Origin: Dasypus novemcinctus
Taxonomy: Eukaryota > Chordata > Mammalia > Cingulata > Dasypodidae
Assembly (NCBI RefSeq): GCF_030445035.2
Contig: NC_080689.1
Span: 19,869,278 to 19,933,277 of the forward strand
Direction of reading: 5' to 3'
DNA length: 64,000 nucleotides
Shown here: positions 36,063-48,340 of the stretch, piece after piece
How the letters are laid out: each line of letters begins with the position of its first letter
Numbering within the stretch: the stretch's first letter is position 1
Program-made: the position numbers and the translations under genes
The notes under the pieces: generated by a model
What the model was told of the DNA's origin: nothing
The model's database searches: none
Seen by the model: only the letters and a program-made list of their open reading frames with translations

Positions 36063-36530
36063 TTGTTTTTTTTAAAGATTTATTTATTTATTTATTTCTC
36101 CCCCCTCCCTCCATTGTCTGTTCTCTGGGTCCATTCACTGTCTGTTCTTCTGTGTCTCCTTGTATTCTCATTAGGCAGCTACAGGAACCTATCCTGGGAC
36201 CTTCAGGAGTGGGAGAGAGGCAATTGTTCTCTAGCACCACCTCAGTGCCCTGATCTGCTTCATCTCTTATTCTCTCTCCTCTGTGTCTTTTTTTTTGTTG
36301 CATCATCCTGCTGTGACAGCTCTCTGCATGGGTCAGCACTCCTTCATGGGCCAGCACTCCTGCAAGGGGCAGCACTCCTGCACAGGGCAGTGCTCTGCAC
36401 AGGTCAGCTCTTCACATGGACCAGCTTGACACATAGGCCAGTGTGCCTTCACCAGGAGGCCCTGGGCATTGAACCCTGGACCTCCTATATGTAGGCAGGA
36501 GCCCAATTGCTTGAGCCACATCTGCTTCCC
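36063..36530 (-). repeat. DAS-type SINE, long variant, in L1
   Basis: Complete long variant with several GGGCCAGCACTCCTGCA-like units. Flanks share ACTGGGAG (36053 and 36531). Confidence 0.87.
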
Positions 36531-38360
36531 ACTGGGAGATTTTTGATGACAATTTAATGCCTTTAAATATGAATGGTTTGTTAAGTTCTTATATTTCTTT
36601 TAGTGTCAGTGTAGGTTGCGCATTTCTAGGAATTTGTCCTTTTCATCTATATTGTCTAGACTGTTGGCATACTGTTTCTGATAATATCTCCTTATGATCC
36701 TCTTTATTTCTGTGGGGCTGGTCATAACTACCCCCCCCCCATTGCTGATTGTATCTATTTTCATCTCTCTTTTTTTCTTTGTTAGTCTAGCTCAGGGTTT
36801 GTCCATTTTTTTTTATCTTCTCAAAGAGCTAGCTTTTGGTTTTATTATTTTTTTTTATTGTTTTTTCATTCTCAATTTCATTTATTTCTGCCCTAATCTT
36901 TATTATTTCTTTCCTTCTGCTTGCTTAGCAATTGATTTGCTGTTCTTTTTCTAGTTTCTTTAATTGTTCATTAAATCTTCGAGTTTAGCTCTTTCTTTTT
37001 TTAAAAGATAGGTGTTTAGGGCTCTAAAGTTCCCTCTCAAGACCTCCTTGTCTGTATCACATAAGTTTTGATAGGTTGAGCTCACATTTTCATTTGTCCC
37101 AATACATTTACTGATCTCACTTGTAATTTCTTCTTAGATCCACTGATTATTTAAGAGTTTGTTTTTTGCTTCCACACATTGTGAATTTGCTTTTTTTCTG
37201 CCTATTATTGATTTCCAGTTTCATTCAATTATGATCTGAGTAGGTGCTTTGTACAATTACAATCTTTTTATATTTATTGAGAGGTGCATTGTGCCATACA
37301 TGTGGTCTATGCTGGAGAAAGATCCACGGTCATTTGAGAAGAATTTATAACCCACTGAATTTGGATGCAACGTTCTTTATATGTTGGTTAGGTCTAACTC
37401 ATTTATCATTTTATTCAAGTTCTTTGTTTCCTTGTTGATCTTCTGTCTAGTCATTCTATCTAATGATGTGAGTCGTGTGTTGAAGTATCCAACAATTATT
37501 GTAGAGATGTCTCTTTCTCCCTTCAGTTTTCCTGGAGTTTGTCTCATGTATTTTTGGGCACCCTGGTTAGGTGCATAGATAATTTATGACTGTTTTACCT
37601 TCCTGGTGGATTGTTGCTTTTATTAATAGATAATGGCATTCTGTATCTCTTGTAACTTTTTTTTTGCATTTAAAGTCAGTTTTGTTTGATATTAGTATAC
37701 TATCCCTTCTCTTTTTTGGTTATTATTTACATGGTGTTTCCTTTCCCAATCTTTCTCTTTCGGCCCCTTTGTACTCCTGGGTCTAAGGTGAGTTTCTTGT
37801 AAGCCGTATATGTATGGCTCATGGTTTTTTATCCATTGTGTCTGCCTCTGTCTTTTGATTTGAATGTTTAATCCATTCACATTCAATGATATTACTGTAA
37901 ATGCGTCATTTACTTCCACCATTTTATTCTTTGTTTTTCTTATGTCATATCATGTTTTTGTCTGAGTTATTACTTTTTTGGTTATCCTTTCTTCTATTCT
38001 TTCTTCTATACTCTCCTTCAGGCCTTTATCTCCTGAAGGTTTCCTTTAATATTTCCTGCAAAGGTGGATTCTTTTTTATGAACTCTCTTATTTTCCTCTG
38101 TTCGTAAATATTTTTATACTCACCTTCAGATATGAAGGACAATTTTACTAGATAAAGAATTCTCAGCTGGCAGTTTTTCTTTTTCAGTATTCTAATTGTA
38201 TCATGCCACTGTCTTCTCATGTCCATGGTTTCTCATGAGAAATCCAATCTAAGTCTACTGGGCATCCCTTGTATGTGATGGTTTCTTCTCCCTTGCTGTT
38301 CTGAGAATTTTCTCTTTGTCTTTGACACTTGATATTCTGACTATTACTTGTCTCTTTTTC

Positions 38361-38449
38361 TTTTTATTTGCCAGAAAGTCCTGCAAATTGAACCTGGGTC
38401 CTTCATATGGTAAATGGGAGCTCAATTGCTTGAGCCACAGCCACTTCCC
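38361..38449 (-). repeat. Short tRNA-derived SINE head in L1
   Basis: Only the tRNA-like part is present (GAGCTCAATTGCTTGAGCCA reversed head, B-box CAAATTGAACCTGG), with a T-rich left border. It is probably the short DAS form. Confidence 0.7.
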
Positions 38450-38794
38450 AGTATTATGTGTCTTGGAGGAGCTCTATTTGGATTTATTCTGATTGGGGTA
38501 TGGTGCACTTCTTGGACATATAAGTTCATTTCTTTTGTGAGCGTTGGAAATTTCCTGCTATTATTTTCTCAAATACTCTTTCTGCCTCCTTTCCCTTCTC
38601 TTCTCCTTCTGGAATGCCCATGGCATTTATGTTGTTGCATTTTGTGCTGAATTCAACTCTGAGCCCCTACTCAATTTTCTCCATTCTTTTCTCTCTCTGT
38701 TCTTTTCTCCAATTTCAGCTGTTCTGTCTTCAATATCACTTATTCTTTCCTCTATCATTTTTAGTTTGCTTTTGTATGCCTCTAATGTGCTTTT

Positions 38795-39202
38795 TTTTAA
38801 GATTCATTTTTATTTTTTAAATTTATCGCCCCCCCCATTGTCTGCTTTCTATGTCCATTTGCTGTGTGTTCTTCTGTATTCACTTGCATTATCTGGTGGC
38901 ACTGGGAAACAGTGTCTTTTTTGTTGCTGTTGCATCATCTTGTTGCGTCAGCTCTCTGTGTGTGTGGCACCACTTATGGGTGGGCTGCACTTTATTCAAG
39001 CAAGGCAGCTCTCCTTGTGGGGTGCACACCTTGCACATGGGGTACCCCTATGCAGGGGTGCCCCTGCATGGCATGGCACTCCTTGCATGTGGCAGCACTG
39101 CACATGGGCCAGCTTACCACACAGGAGACCCTGGGGATCGAACCCTGGACCCTCCATATGGTAGACAGATGGTCTATCAGTTGAGCCACATCTGCTTCCC
39201 TG
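38795..39202 (-). repeat. DAS-type SINE in L1 ORF1
   Basis: Complete. The flanks share TAATGTG(C/T)TTTT (38785 and 39203). It splits the ORF1 region. Confidence 0.86.
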
Positions 39203-40405
39203 TAATGTGTTTTGATCTCACTGTTGTGTCTTTCATTCCCATTAGTTCTGTTTTTCTGTTCAGGATTTCCAATTCTTCTTTGCACTCACTCAATATCCTC
39301 TCGATGTCATTTATCTCTTTAGCCATATTGCCTTTCAACTCATTAATTTTGTTGTGGAAATTTGTGTGTGTCTTGCTAATTAGTTCTCTCAAATCCTGCA
39401 TCTCTTCTGGGGCTTTGGTATGGGCAATGTTTTCCATTTTCTTAGTATGGCTCTTAACTTTTGCTCATCTGGGCATCTGATTAGGATGTAATTTACTCAG
39501 ATGCTCAATTTCTTTCCCTTTTATGGGGATTTAGTGGTGGGAGACTGTGTATTACTGCTGCTCTTTGATTCTTGACTTGATCTGGATCATTAAGATTATC
39601 CCTGGTAATTGCTCAAAACTGGTCTCTGGAACCAGTAGTTGGTCGCAGACCCACTTTGCAGGACTTGGGGAGGGAGGCTAAAGAGGCCAGAAAAAAAAAC
39701 CTCTCTTACTTATTTTTAATTTTCTCATGAGCTCTTCCTTGTTCTGCCACCAGATGGTATTCTTTGGCAGCCCTCTCAGTTGAATGCCTTGTTGGAGCTT
39801 GGTGTTTGTTGCAGTCAGACTGCGTCAATGTCATAGAGCTTCCTGCCTGGAGCCTAAGAGCCTTGTAATTCAAACCCTCTTGGAGACAGTGCTCCAGTCT
39901 TCTCTGGCAGCCCCCTCCCTTTACCTGGGTAGGAAATATTTCCACTCCCCTCTGCATCCTCAACAATCAATCCTGGTTCGTAGAGATGTCCCTTGCCATC
40001 TTCCAAGGCAAAAAATGGCATGGCCCCACCTGGCCTGGAAGGGCTGGTGGGACACAGCAAACCAAATTTGTGGATCAGAAGCTGAGTCAGCCTTCGACTG
40101 TGTCCCTCTCTCTCCCTTCCCTGGGGTGGTGGATCCCTGGACTCTCCCCTCTGTCTCAATATCCTAAAGTATCTGGTATGGGGGAGGGTGCCAGCAGCAG
40201 CAGTTGCTGGTTTAAACTCACAGTTCTATAGTCATGATTCCCCTCCTTTGTCCCTCTCTCCTCTGGGCAGTGTTCAGCCTTCACCTGGTTTCCTAAACTC
40301 TAGAAGATCTTTTTCCCAGGCTGTTTCAGCGTGTCTTCTAGCTATTTTTCTGGAGGAGAGGACAGTCCTGTGTCTTTCTAGTCTTCCATCTTACTGGAAG
40401 TCCTG

Positions 40406-40701
40406 AAGAAACCTTTTATTGTTCTGTTGGATTCCATTTGCTAGTATTTTGTTGATGATTTTTAAAATCCATATTCATAATGGATATTGGTCTGTAATTT
40501 TCTTTTCTTGTGGTATCTTTATCTGGCTTTGGTATTAGGGTGACCTGATAGAATGAGTTAGAAAGTAATCCCTCCCCTTCAATATTTTGGAAGAATTCAA
40601 GCAGAGTTGGTATTACTTCTTCATTGAATGTTTGATAAAATTCATCAGTGATGCCATCTGGTCTTGACTTTTGTTTTTTGGGGTGTTTTTGATCACTGAT
40701 T
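40406..40701 (-). mobile_element. Old L1, third segment (RT part of ORF2)
   Basis: Antisense RT-domain wording (GATATTGGTCTGTAATTTTC, TTTATCTGGCTTTGGTATTA). It continues from 29808. Confidence 0.7.
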
Positions 40702-40706
40702 CACTC

Positions 40707-41145
40707 TGTATTAGTCGGGGTTCTTTTGGGAAATAGAATCAACAGGAGGTATCTGTAAATAGTTTGAGATTTATAAGCTTCTCTCATGTGACCTTAGGGA
40801 TGCACAAGTCCAGGTTCTCCAGGGAGGCTGCAAACCAGGGGCTCCAATGAAGATCTTTGATGAGTTTCTGGGAGATGTTGGCTGTCCCTAGAAGAGCTGG
40901 GAAATTCTCTCTGGATGCTGAAATCACTTCCCCTTTTAAGGCATTCAACTGATTTAGATAAAACATCACTCATTGCTGAAAGCAATCTTCCAGGCTGAGT
41001 GTAAATGTAATGAGCCATCTATGAAGTAAACTCACTGAAGACTAAAGCCCATAAATGTCCTTGTATTACAATTAGCCAGTGCTTGCTTGACCAAAAACTG
41101 GGCACAATTACCTGGCTGAGTTGACACATTAGCTTAACCATCATA
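40707..41145 (-). mobile_element. MaLR/ERVL-like solo LTR, second family
   Basis: Same family as 26332-26789 in reverse direction. Flanked by CACTC at 40702-40706 and 41146-41150, again with two bases (TA) outside the TG. Confidence 0.75.
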
Positions 41146-41150
41146 CACTC

Positions 41151-41849
41151 TATTTCCTTTTCTTTTTAAATTAAAATTTTATTGAAGTATATTATTCATA
41201 CATGAACATACATAAACAATTATTAACTCACATATTAACACTCTGTATTAGTATTATATACTTCTAACATGTTATAGTTCATGAGAGAATGTTCTCATAT
41301 TTGTTCAGTTAACCACAGTCCATCTTCCACCATAGGATTCATTGTGTTATACAATCCCATGCTCTGTACAATCCATTCAAAGAGTATATTCAGTGGATCT
41401 CATTTTTAAGTCTTTTTAAAATTGAAGTTCATTATTCCATACATGAATATTCATTAACAATAAGTGTACAGTAAAAGTTTTTAACTTATAAAACAAACAT
41501 GCATATCATCATACAGGGCTTCCATACATTATTCCACTTCCAATACCTTGCATTGTGGTGAAACAATTGTTACACACTATGAAAGAGCATCATCAAAACT
41601 TTATTACTAATGTTTTACATTTGGTATTTAGCCGATGTCTTACATTTGGTGTATTTTCCCAACTTGCCCAGTTATTGACACTCTGCATTAATATTGTATA
41701 TTTGTTATAGTTCATGAGAGGATGTTCTCATATTTTTTCAGTTAACTACAGTCCATCTTCTGCCACAGGATTCATTGTGTTATATGGTCCCATGCTTTGT
41801 ACAATCCATTCAAAGTGTACATCCAGTGGCTCTCATATTCATCTTGTTA
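41151..41849 (-). mobile_element. L1 3' UTR segments, partly duplicated
   Basis: Antisense L1 3' UTR. The block around 41270-41390 (GTTCATGAGAGAATGTTCTC) recurs at about 41710-41820 (GTTCATGAGAGGATGTTCTC), so two fragments lie side by side. Confidence 0.65.
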
Positions 41850-42480
41850 AACTTGTGAAATCTGAATAAGCTCTATGGATTGTACCAATGTCCATTTCTT
41901 GGTTTTGATATTGTACTAAAATTTTGTAAGATGTTAACATTGAGGGAGCCTGGGGGAAGAGTGCATGGGCCATCCCTGTAGATTTCTTTACAGCCTCCTG
42001 TGAATCTATAATTATCTCAAAATAAAAATTTTTAAAAAAGAACTAATGCAAATATCACAATTAGTGGCGAAATTCTCAAAGCTTTCCCCTTGAGAACAGA
42101 AATGAGACAAAGATGTTGTCTATCTCAACTTCTATTCAACATTGTACTGAATGTTCTAACCACTACAATAAACCAAGAAAAAGAAATGAGATATAAGGAT
42201 TGGAAAATAAGAAACAAAGTTGTCATTATTCTCAAATGAATTCACTGTGCATATAGAAAATTAAAAAGGTCTAAATATAAACTACTAAGAAATTTTAAGA
42301 GTTTAGCAAACTCCCGAGAATCAAGGTCAGTATAGTAATATCAATTGTATTTTTGATACTAACAAAACAATTACAGAGTGAAATTTTAAAATGATACTGT
42401 TTAGATTAGCATAAAAAAGATCAAGTACTTAGGAAGAGCACAAGTATATAGTGAGGATACTGTTCTACTCAGTGTTGCAT
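41850..42480 (+). mobile_element. Old L1 fragments in sense direction
   Basis: 41850-42035 is an L1 3' end ending CTCAAAATAAAAATTTTT. 42045-42480 reads as ORF2 sequence (CAACTTCTATTCAACATTGT, the RT region). They are two pieces of old L1s. Confidence 0.6.
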
Positions 42481-44510
42481 TTACCTATTTACTCAATTTG
42501 TTATTTTTACTGAAGATGCTCACTTATTCATACTTCTCCAAACCAGTCTTTCTCCTTTCCTTTCAACATGAAGAACTCATCTTAGCATTTCTTGTAGGGC
42601 CAGTCTTTTAGTGATAAACTCTTTCAGTTTCTGTTTATCTGTGAATGTCTTAAAACCTCCTTTGTTTTTGAAAGACAGTTTTGCCAGGTAAAGAATTTTT
42701 GGTTGGCAGTTTTTCTATTTCAGTGCCTTAACTATATCGTACAACTTCCTTCTTACCTCCATCATTTCTAAGGAGAAATGAGGATTTAATCTTACTGAGG
42801 ATTACTTGTATGTGATGAATTACTTTGCTCTTGCTGCTTTCAGAATTCTCTCTTTATCTTTGGCATTTGATATCTTGATTAGCATTTGTCTTGGTGTTGG
42901 TCTCTTAGGGTTTATTCTGTTTGGAATGTTTCACTACTTGGGCATGTATATTTGTGTCTTTCGTAAGAGTTGGGTTTTTTTTTTTTGCCCTTATTTCCTC
43001 AAATATTATTCTGCTCCCTTCCCCTTTTCTTCTCCTTCTGGGATTCCTAAGATGCATATGCTGATATACATCATGCTTTCCCACAGTCCCTTGGATTCTG
43101 CTCCCCTTTTCCCCTCCTGTCCTTTTCTATATCTCTTCTTCTGACTGTATAGTTTCAATTGCCCTGTCTTCTACATCATCGATTCTACCTTCTGCCTCTT
43201 CAAATCTGCTCTAGTATGCCTCTAGTATATTTTTAATTTCCCTTACTGCATTTTTTTCATCTCCATAAATTCCGTTACATTCCTTTTTAGATTTTCTAAT
43301 TCTTTATACTGTTCACTGTCTTCTTTAAATTCTTTATCTCTAGGTCCATATTTAGTTTATTTCTATACATATTTTCCTTCAAGTCCTTGAATTGATTTAG
43401 AGATTTGTTTGAACCTCTTTGATTTGTTGTTCCAATGTCTGTATTTCCCCTGATGTGTTAATTTGTTCTCTTCCTGTTTCTTAGTATAGTTTGTGACTTT
43501 TTGCTGTTGCATTAGCATTTGATTATTTTGGTGTGCTAACTTTGAAAGTTAGTTTCTTTCTCTTGCCCAGGGTTTGATTGTAGATTGGCTGTACATTACT
43601 GTTCTTTTTCAATGCTTGCTCCTCCTTATACTGAACCCTTAGAGCAGCCTGTGTTTAACTGTTTAGATTTTCTCATTTCTTCCACTCCTTCCCTGGATAT
43701 GTGGTGCAACTTTTAAGATTTCTCTATCATGAGCAACTTTTTAACTTCCAGAAGAAGATTTCCTTTCCTTTTGTTCCTTCTCTGGAAGTGCTTGTCTTTT
43801 CAGTTTATTTCTGTGCACCTAGGACATCTTATCACTACAGCTTTCAATTTTGAAGTCCACCCTGCCTTATATTAGTTCAGATTTCTCTTTTTCATGTGTG
43901 ACTTTTTTGCCTCCACTAACTTCGACTTTGAGTATCCAGTCCCAGGCAATCAGATAAAATCAGTATTCAAAAACTCCTCATTTTTGGTTTTTGTTTTGTT
44001 TGTTTGTTTCTTTCACTTAAGGCACTAGCATTTGGAGACCAGATTGTGTGTGCACACTACTTGCCAACAGTTCCACCACACTTTTTTCCCCTGTTTCCCG
44101 GGGGCTGTTTTGTATGCAAGTGTTTTTTGACCCCTAGGGCCATATCTAGGGTCTATGTGATCTTGGGTCCCCATATGCACGGGATTCCATTGCTTCTATT
44201 GGTGGCTTTGTTGTCTGCAACTAAGGCAGGGGTGCCTGGGCTGGAATACTGCTGCTGTGTGACTTAAACCATGCAGGACCATGTGTGGGGAAGGTGTCTG
44301 GATTGGCAGGTCTGAGTAAAAGATCTTCTACCTTCATTTTTGGTATGTTTTGTTTTCTTATATTCAGCATTTAGTTGTCTCTAAAGGGAAACTTTCCTGC
44401 AGTTGTCTTACGTTGCCATCTTGATGAAATCACTCTAATCATTTTCCTCTACCAGTTTTTGTTTGTTGACTGAAACTTCTGTTTGGGGAAAGAACCCAGG
44501 AGTATCTTAC
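42481..44510 (-). mobile_element. Old L1, ORF1 and 5' region
   Basis: Antisense. The ORF1 C-part lies near 42580-42780 (AAAGACAGTTTTGCCAGGTA), ORF1 middle to about 43450 and a 5' UTR-like part to about 44430. No intact frame. Confidence 0.65.
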
Positions 44511-44780
44511 TCTATCATCTGGTGATGTCACTTCTCTGTTTTTGTTTTTAGGAAATGTGGACCTTGCTTTTTTTAATGGGCCTTCTATTTGAATATATAG
44601 CATTATACTGATATATAGGCTCTTAAGACTTAGAGAAGAAAGGCTGTTTTCACTGTTGTTTTATGTATTGAGCCATTAATTACATGGATTTCCTACTCAT
44701 TTACATTATAAAACCATCTAGAAATATCTAGCTACACATTGGAGATATATATATACACATACACACACACATACACTTTT
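44511..44780. other. Intergenic, CA/TA microsatellite
   Basis: AT-rich, with a TATATACACATACACACACACA run at about 44745-44775. No gene. Confidence 0.6.
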
Positions 44781-44782
44781 TT

Positions 44783-45199
44783 AAATTAAAGATTTGTTTT
44801 TATTTATTTCTCCCCACCCCCCCCCCCCAGTAGTCTGTTCTCTGTTCTCTGTGTCCGTTTGCTGTGTGTTCTGCTTTTGTCTGTTTCTGTTGTTGTCAGC
44901 AGCACGGGAATCTGTGTTTCTTTCTGTTGTGTCATCTTGTTGTGTCAGCTCTCCGTGTGTGCGGCGCCATTCCTGGGCAGGCTGCACCTTCTTTCACACT
45001 GGGCGGCTCTCCTTATGGGGCACACTCCTTGCACGTGGGGCTCCCCTACACGGGGACACCCCTGAGTGGCACGGTACTCCTTGCGCGCATCAGCACTGTG
45101 CGTGGGCCAGCTCCACACGGGTCAAGGAGGCCCAGGGTTTGAACTGGGGACCTCCCATGTGGTAGATGGACGCCCTATCCACTAGGCCAAGTCCACTTC
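44783..45199 (-). repeat. DAS-type SINE
   Basis: Complete, including the tRNA-like head. Flanks ACACTTTTTTAAATT and ACACTTTTTTCTTAATT fit a target duplication. Confidence 0.88.
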
Positions 45200-45277
45200 C
45201 CACACACTTTTTTCTTAATTAGAGAAGTTGTGCGTTTACAGAACAATCATGCATAAAATCACATTGGATATTTTTTT

Positions 45278-45630
45278 AAGATTTATTTTTATTTATTTAT
45301 TCCCCACCCCCTTGTTGTTTGCGGTTGCTGTCTGCTCTCTCTGTCCATTTGCTGTGTGCTCTCTGTGTCTGCTTGTATTCTCTTTAGGAGGCCCCAGGAA
45401 CCAAATTCAGGACCTCCCATGTGGAAGAGAGGCACTCAAACACCTGAGCCACCTCAACTCCCTGGTTTGTTTTGTCTCTCATTGTATTTCCTCTTTGTGT
45501 TTCTTTTGTTGCATCAGCTTACCGCAACTGCCTGCTGCACAGCTCACCTTCTCCAGGAGGCATTGGGAACTGAACCCAGCCTCCCATGTGGTAGGCAGAA
45601 GCCCAATCACTTCAGTCACATCCACTTCCC
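45278..45630 (-). repeat. DAS-type SINE, long variant, shortened
   Basis: Duplication TGGATATTTTTT at 45265-45276 and 45631-45642. It inserted into a short L1 3' UTR piece (45205-45262). Confidence 0.87.
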
Positions 45631-45869
45631 TGGATATTTTTTAAAATGACAATTTCACATTTCCTTATTTCTGATTAATTTCATAATTCAATCTGAGCAA
45701 TTTGTAAAAGCAAATATTGGACTCTCCTTTTATCTCACCTTGGTTCCACTTCAGAACATTATTTGAAAGTTCCTTGACATCTTTTAAAAAATCTTTATTT
45801 AGTTAATTATCTTGAATCTTCATTTAATCTAGCCTTAACAGAAAGTTCTTTGAAATTGCCTTTACATTA

Positions 45870-46341
45870 TGGTAGTTTGAGTTACATACCCCAGAAAAAC
45901 ATGTTCTTAACTTTAATCCTTTCCTGTGGGTGTGAAGCCACTGTAAATAGAAGCTCTTGAAAATGTTATTTCAGTTAAGGTGTGGCTAACTGTAGCAGGA
46001 TGGGATGGGTCCTAATCGGGATGGGTCCTAGTCCTACTATTGGCAGCCTTAAAAGAGAAAGCCACAGAGAGAAGCCACATGGTGGAGTAGAAGCAAGAGG
46101 TCAAGAGAATCAATAAAAGAAAGGAGAATATGCCAACATGTGCATTGCCATGTAAGAGCAAAGCCAAAGGCCAAGTGTCACTGGCTGCCAGCCCCAGAAT
46201 GCCACAGATTCAGGGAGAAAGCATCACCTTGTTGATGCCTCAATTTTGGATTTCTACCCTAAAAACTGTGCACTAATAAATTTCTGTTGTTAAGTCAAAC
46301 TATTTCATAGTATTTGTGATCACAGCCAGGAAACTAAGACA
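45870..46341 (+). mobile_element. MaLR/ERVL-like solo LTR, third family
   Basis: It starts TATGGTAGTTTGAG, has AATAAATTTC near 46275 and ends AAACTAAGACA. A short tandem duplication GGGATGGGTCCTA is seen at about 46006-46040. Fossil, no internal part. Confidence 0.65.
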
Positions 46342-46861
46342 TTTATACATATATAGAGATTTTACATAACCCCTTTATTTAAATCTTCTTTTTTACTCTG
46401 CTGCTCTTAATTTTTTTTCCCACTTGAGAAGCCTACAATTAATTGTATTTGTTGATACAGCACTGTAGTCAAGGGCAGTAAGCATCTTTACAGGTCTTGA
46501 GTTGTTTCATCTGTCTTCCTGAAGTTGATGAAAATCCTTAATCACTGCCCTAAAACATGGATGTACACCAGTTTTAATTTAACTTTAGATCTGTTTTTTT
46601 TTGACCTAGTAATTTTACAATGTATTTTTTGTCTGTTTGTTTTTAAGGTATTTTAGATACAAGAGTAAACATTAAGGAAGAGGAAAGATATAATAAAGTA
46701 AAATACCTAACAAAATATAACAAAATTGCCAAACAATACTGTAATATCTTTAATAACTCACTGATATATACACTTTTATAACAACTTTTCCTTACATATT
46801 TTGGTGGCAAACTTTTTTTTGATATGAGGAATTAATTTTTTAAGAAAAACAACATCTAGAG
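46342..46861. other. Intergenic, nothing recognised
   Basis: AT-rich sequence without gene or clear repeat. Confidence 0.5.
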
Positions 46862-46966
46862 AAAAATATGGAGCACTGCATGAATTTGGGTGTTATCCTT
46901 AGCAAGGAGCCATACTATTCTTCTCTATCATTCCAATTTTAGTATTTGTGCTGCTAAAGTGAGCAC
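46862..46966 (-). pseudogene. U6 snRNA pseudogene
   Basis: The reverse complement runs from GTGCTCACTTTAGCAGCACA to CCATATTTTT and aligns with U6 snRNA (107 nt) from end to end. Around 15 differences are visible by eye, for example GTGCTCACTTTAG for the normal GTGCTTGCTTCGG. The catalytic ACAGAGA stretch is changed (ATAGAGA). I see no U6 promoter elements. It is a dead retrocopy. Confidence 0.9.
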
Positions 46967-47179
46967 TGGCTGCAAACTTTTGATCACCTCCTCATGTGAT
47001 AGCAATTTTTGTAATATTTTCTATCTAGAGAATAGAAAGACAAATGATTTCTTCTGGCATGATTGATCAAAATTTGTTTTTTATTACTGATGGTAGGGAC
47101 GCATAAATCCTGTACAGCATATACATAGTTTGCTACAGGTCTATGTTAGAAAGAAAGCTGCACCTGTAAGAAAACAAAA
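46967..47179. other. Intergenic, nothing recognised
   Basis: No gene or clear repeat. Confidence 0.5.
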
Positions 47180-48340
47180 GCTCACCTGATTGTGGAGGAG
47201 AAAAGAATTTTATGAAGGATCTTGCAAGAACAGGCGCATGACCAAGATAAAATGGCCAGTGCCCCAAACAGCAAGAAACACTGACATTTATACCCTAAAC
47301 CTAACACACAGATCCCTCCCCTGTTTCCCATTGATTGGGTACTTCTGGGGTTACAGCCTATCCAAATGGTCCAAGTTTCTGCTCTCATTTGCAGCTCCTG
47401 CTTTCCCACTCAGGTGGGCTGGGTGGGCTCAGTGCCCCTCTCATTCCTGGCACGCTTTTCAAATTTGGCGCCGTTTTGACTATTAGCCCCACCCCCATGT
47501 CTCGCCATTGGCCCTCTCGCTTTGATCCCGCCCCCAGCACTCACCACTGGCGCCCCCTTGTTTTGGCACCACATTCCAAATTCCTGAGGCACCAAAGCCA
47601 CTAGAACCCCTTTCCCTCCCTCCTGGAACAGCAGAGCCGCCTCTGGCTTCTGCTTTGTGAAAATTAAACTTAACCCTTTCCCACAGTCTATATCCGACAA
47701 ACACATAAATTCTAAATTCTCTGAACTCCATAAAAAAGAAATACTGTCTGGTAAACTCTTCCTATTCCTGATAGTAGATTTCCATCTTGACCAGGCATTG
47801 ATGAGGATTGAATCTTCTGCTTGCAATTTTAGATGTCTGATTATTGGAAGAATTTTACAATAGATAACTTCTGGCTCTGTACATTTCAAACCTTGTTTTT
47901 CTTCCATTACCCACCTACCTCTGGTATAGAGCACCACAGGGCCGTTCATTAATTTCACCCTAAGACTGCTGACCTGCACCTCTGCTTAATAAGTCAGCAC
48001 AGAGAACTGTAACTGTATTCCAGGAAGTCAGTCCTACACAGCAATAGTTGGAAATACCTTAACTATCCGTGGAAGTGACTGAAAACTATGTAATTCTGTT
48101 CCACTAAACCTAAATGAGCTACATCCTTGACTCAACTTTCTGGATCCTCCAAATCTCCACAGCCCCTCTAATGTCACCTGATAGGAGCGGAAGTATATCT
48201 GAATGGAAGGTGGGATGGACTTAATGATATGATGCTAAAATATTTCACTTGCAAATTTTACAAAATCTTATGACAAGTCAAGCACATTCTTAGGGCCCCT
48301 CTCAGGTCCTTGGGACGGCTCCTGGGAGGAAGGAGTCCTG
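47180..48340 (-). mobile_element. LTR-like segment, possibly ERV 3' end
   Basis: On the minus strand a promoter-like GGGTATAAATG (about 47294) precedes a polyadenylation-like CATAAAATTC (about 47205-47215). This fits an LTR at about 47185-47480. A GC-rich part at 47440-47640 and unplaced sequence to 48340 may be internal ERV. A 189-residue open stretch (47410-47979) resembles nothing I know. The class is uncertain. Confidence 0.4.

Larger units (their letters stand above)
31351..40405 (-). mobile_element. Near full-length L1, with later insertions
   Basis: An autonomous non-LTR retrotransposon read from right to left: 5' UTR (about 39480-40405, starting at GGACTTCCAGTAAGATGGAA), ORF1 (about 38026-39437, interrupted), ORF2 (about 31480-37922) and 3' UTR to about 31351. 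ORF2 is recognised at its start (VISLNVNGLN, LQETHLRP, the endonuclease), in the part after RT ([31 protein letters not shown]) and at its end (LIHCWWEHRMVQPLW, NDPTIPLLGLYP-like). ORF1 shows its coiled-coil N-part (39177-39437) and C-part (38026-38226). SINEs at 32379-34515, 36063-36530, 38361-38449 and 38795-39202 break it. Frameshifts also divide ORF2, so it is inactive. Confidence 0.85.

Noticed and set aside
46862-46966. Working U6 snRNA gene
   Set aside because: There are many substitutions, including conserved positions, and no upstream U6 promoter elements.
47410-47979. 189-codon open stretch on the - strand
   Set aside because: No recognisable domain. It lies in an LTR-like, GC-rich segment, where long frames arise by chance.
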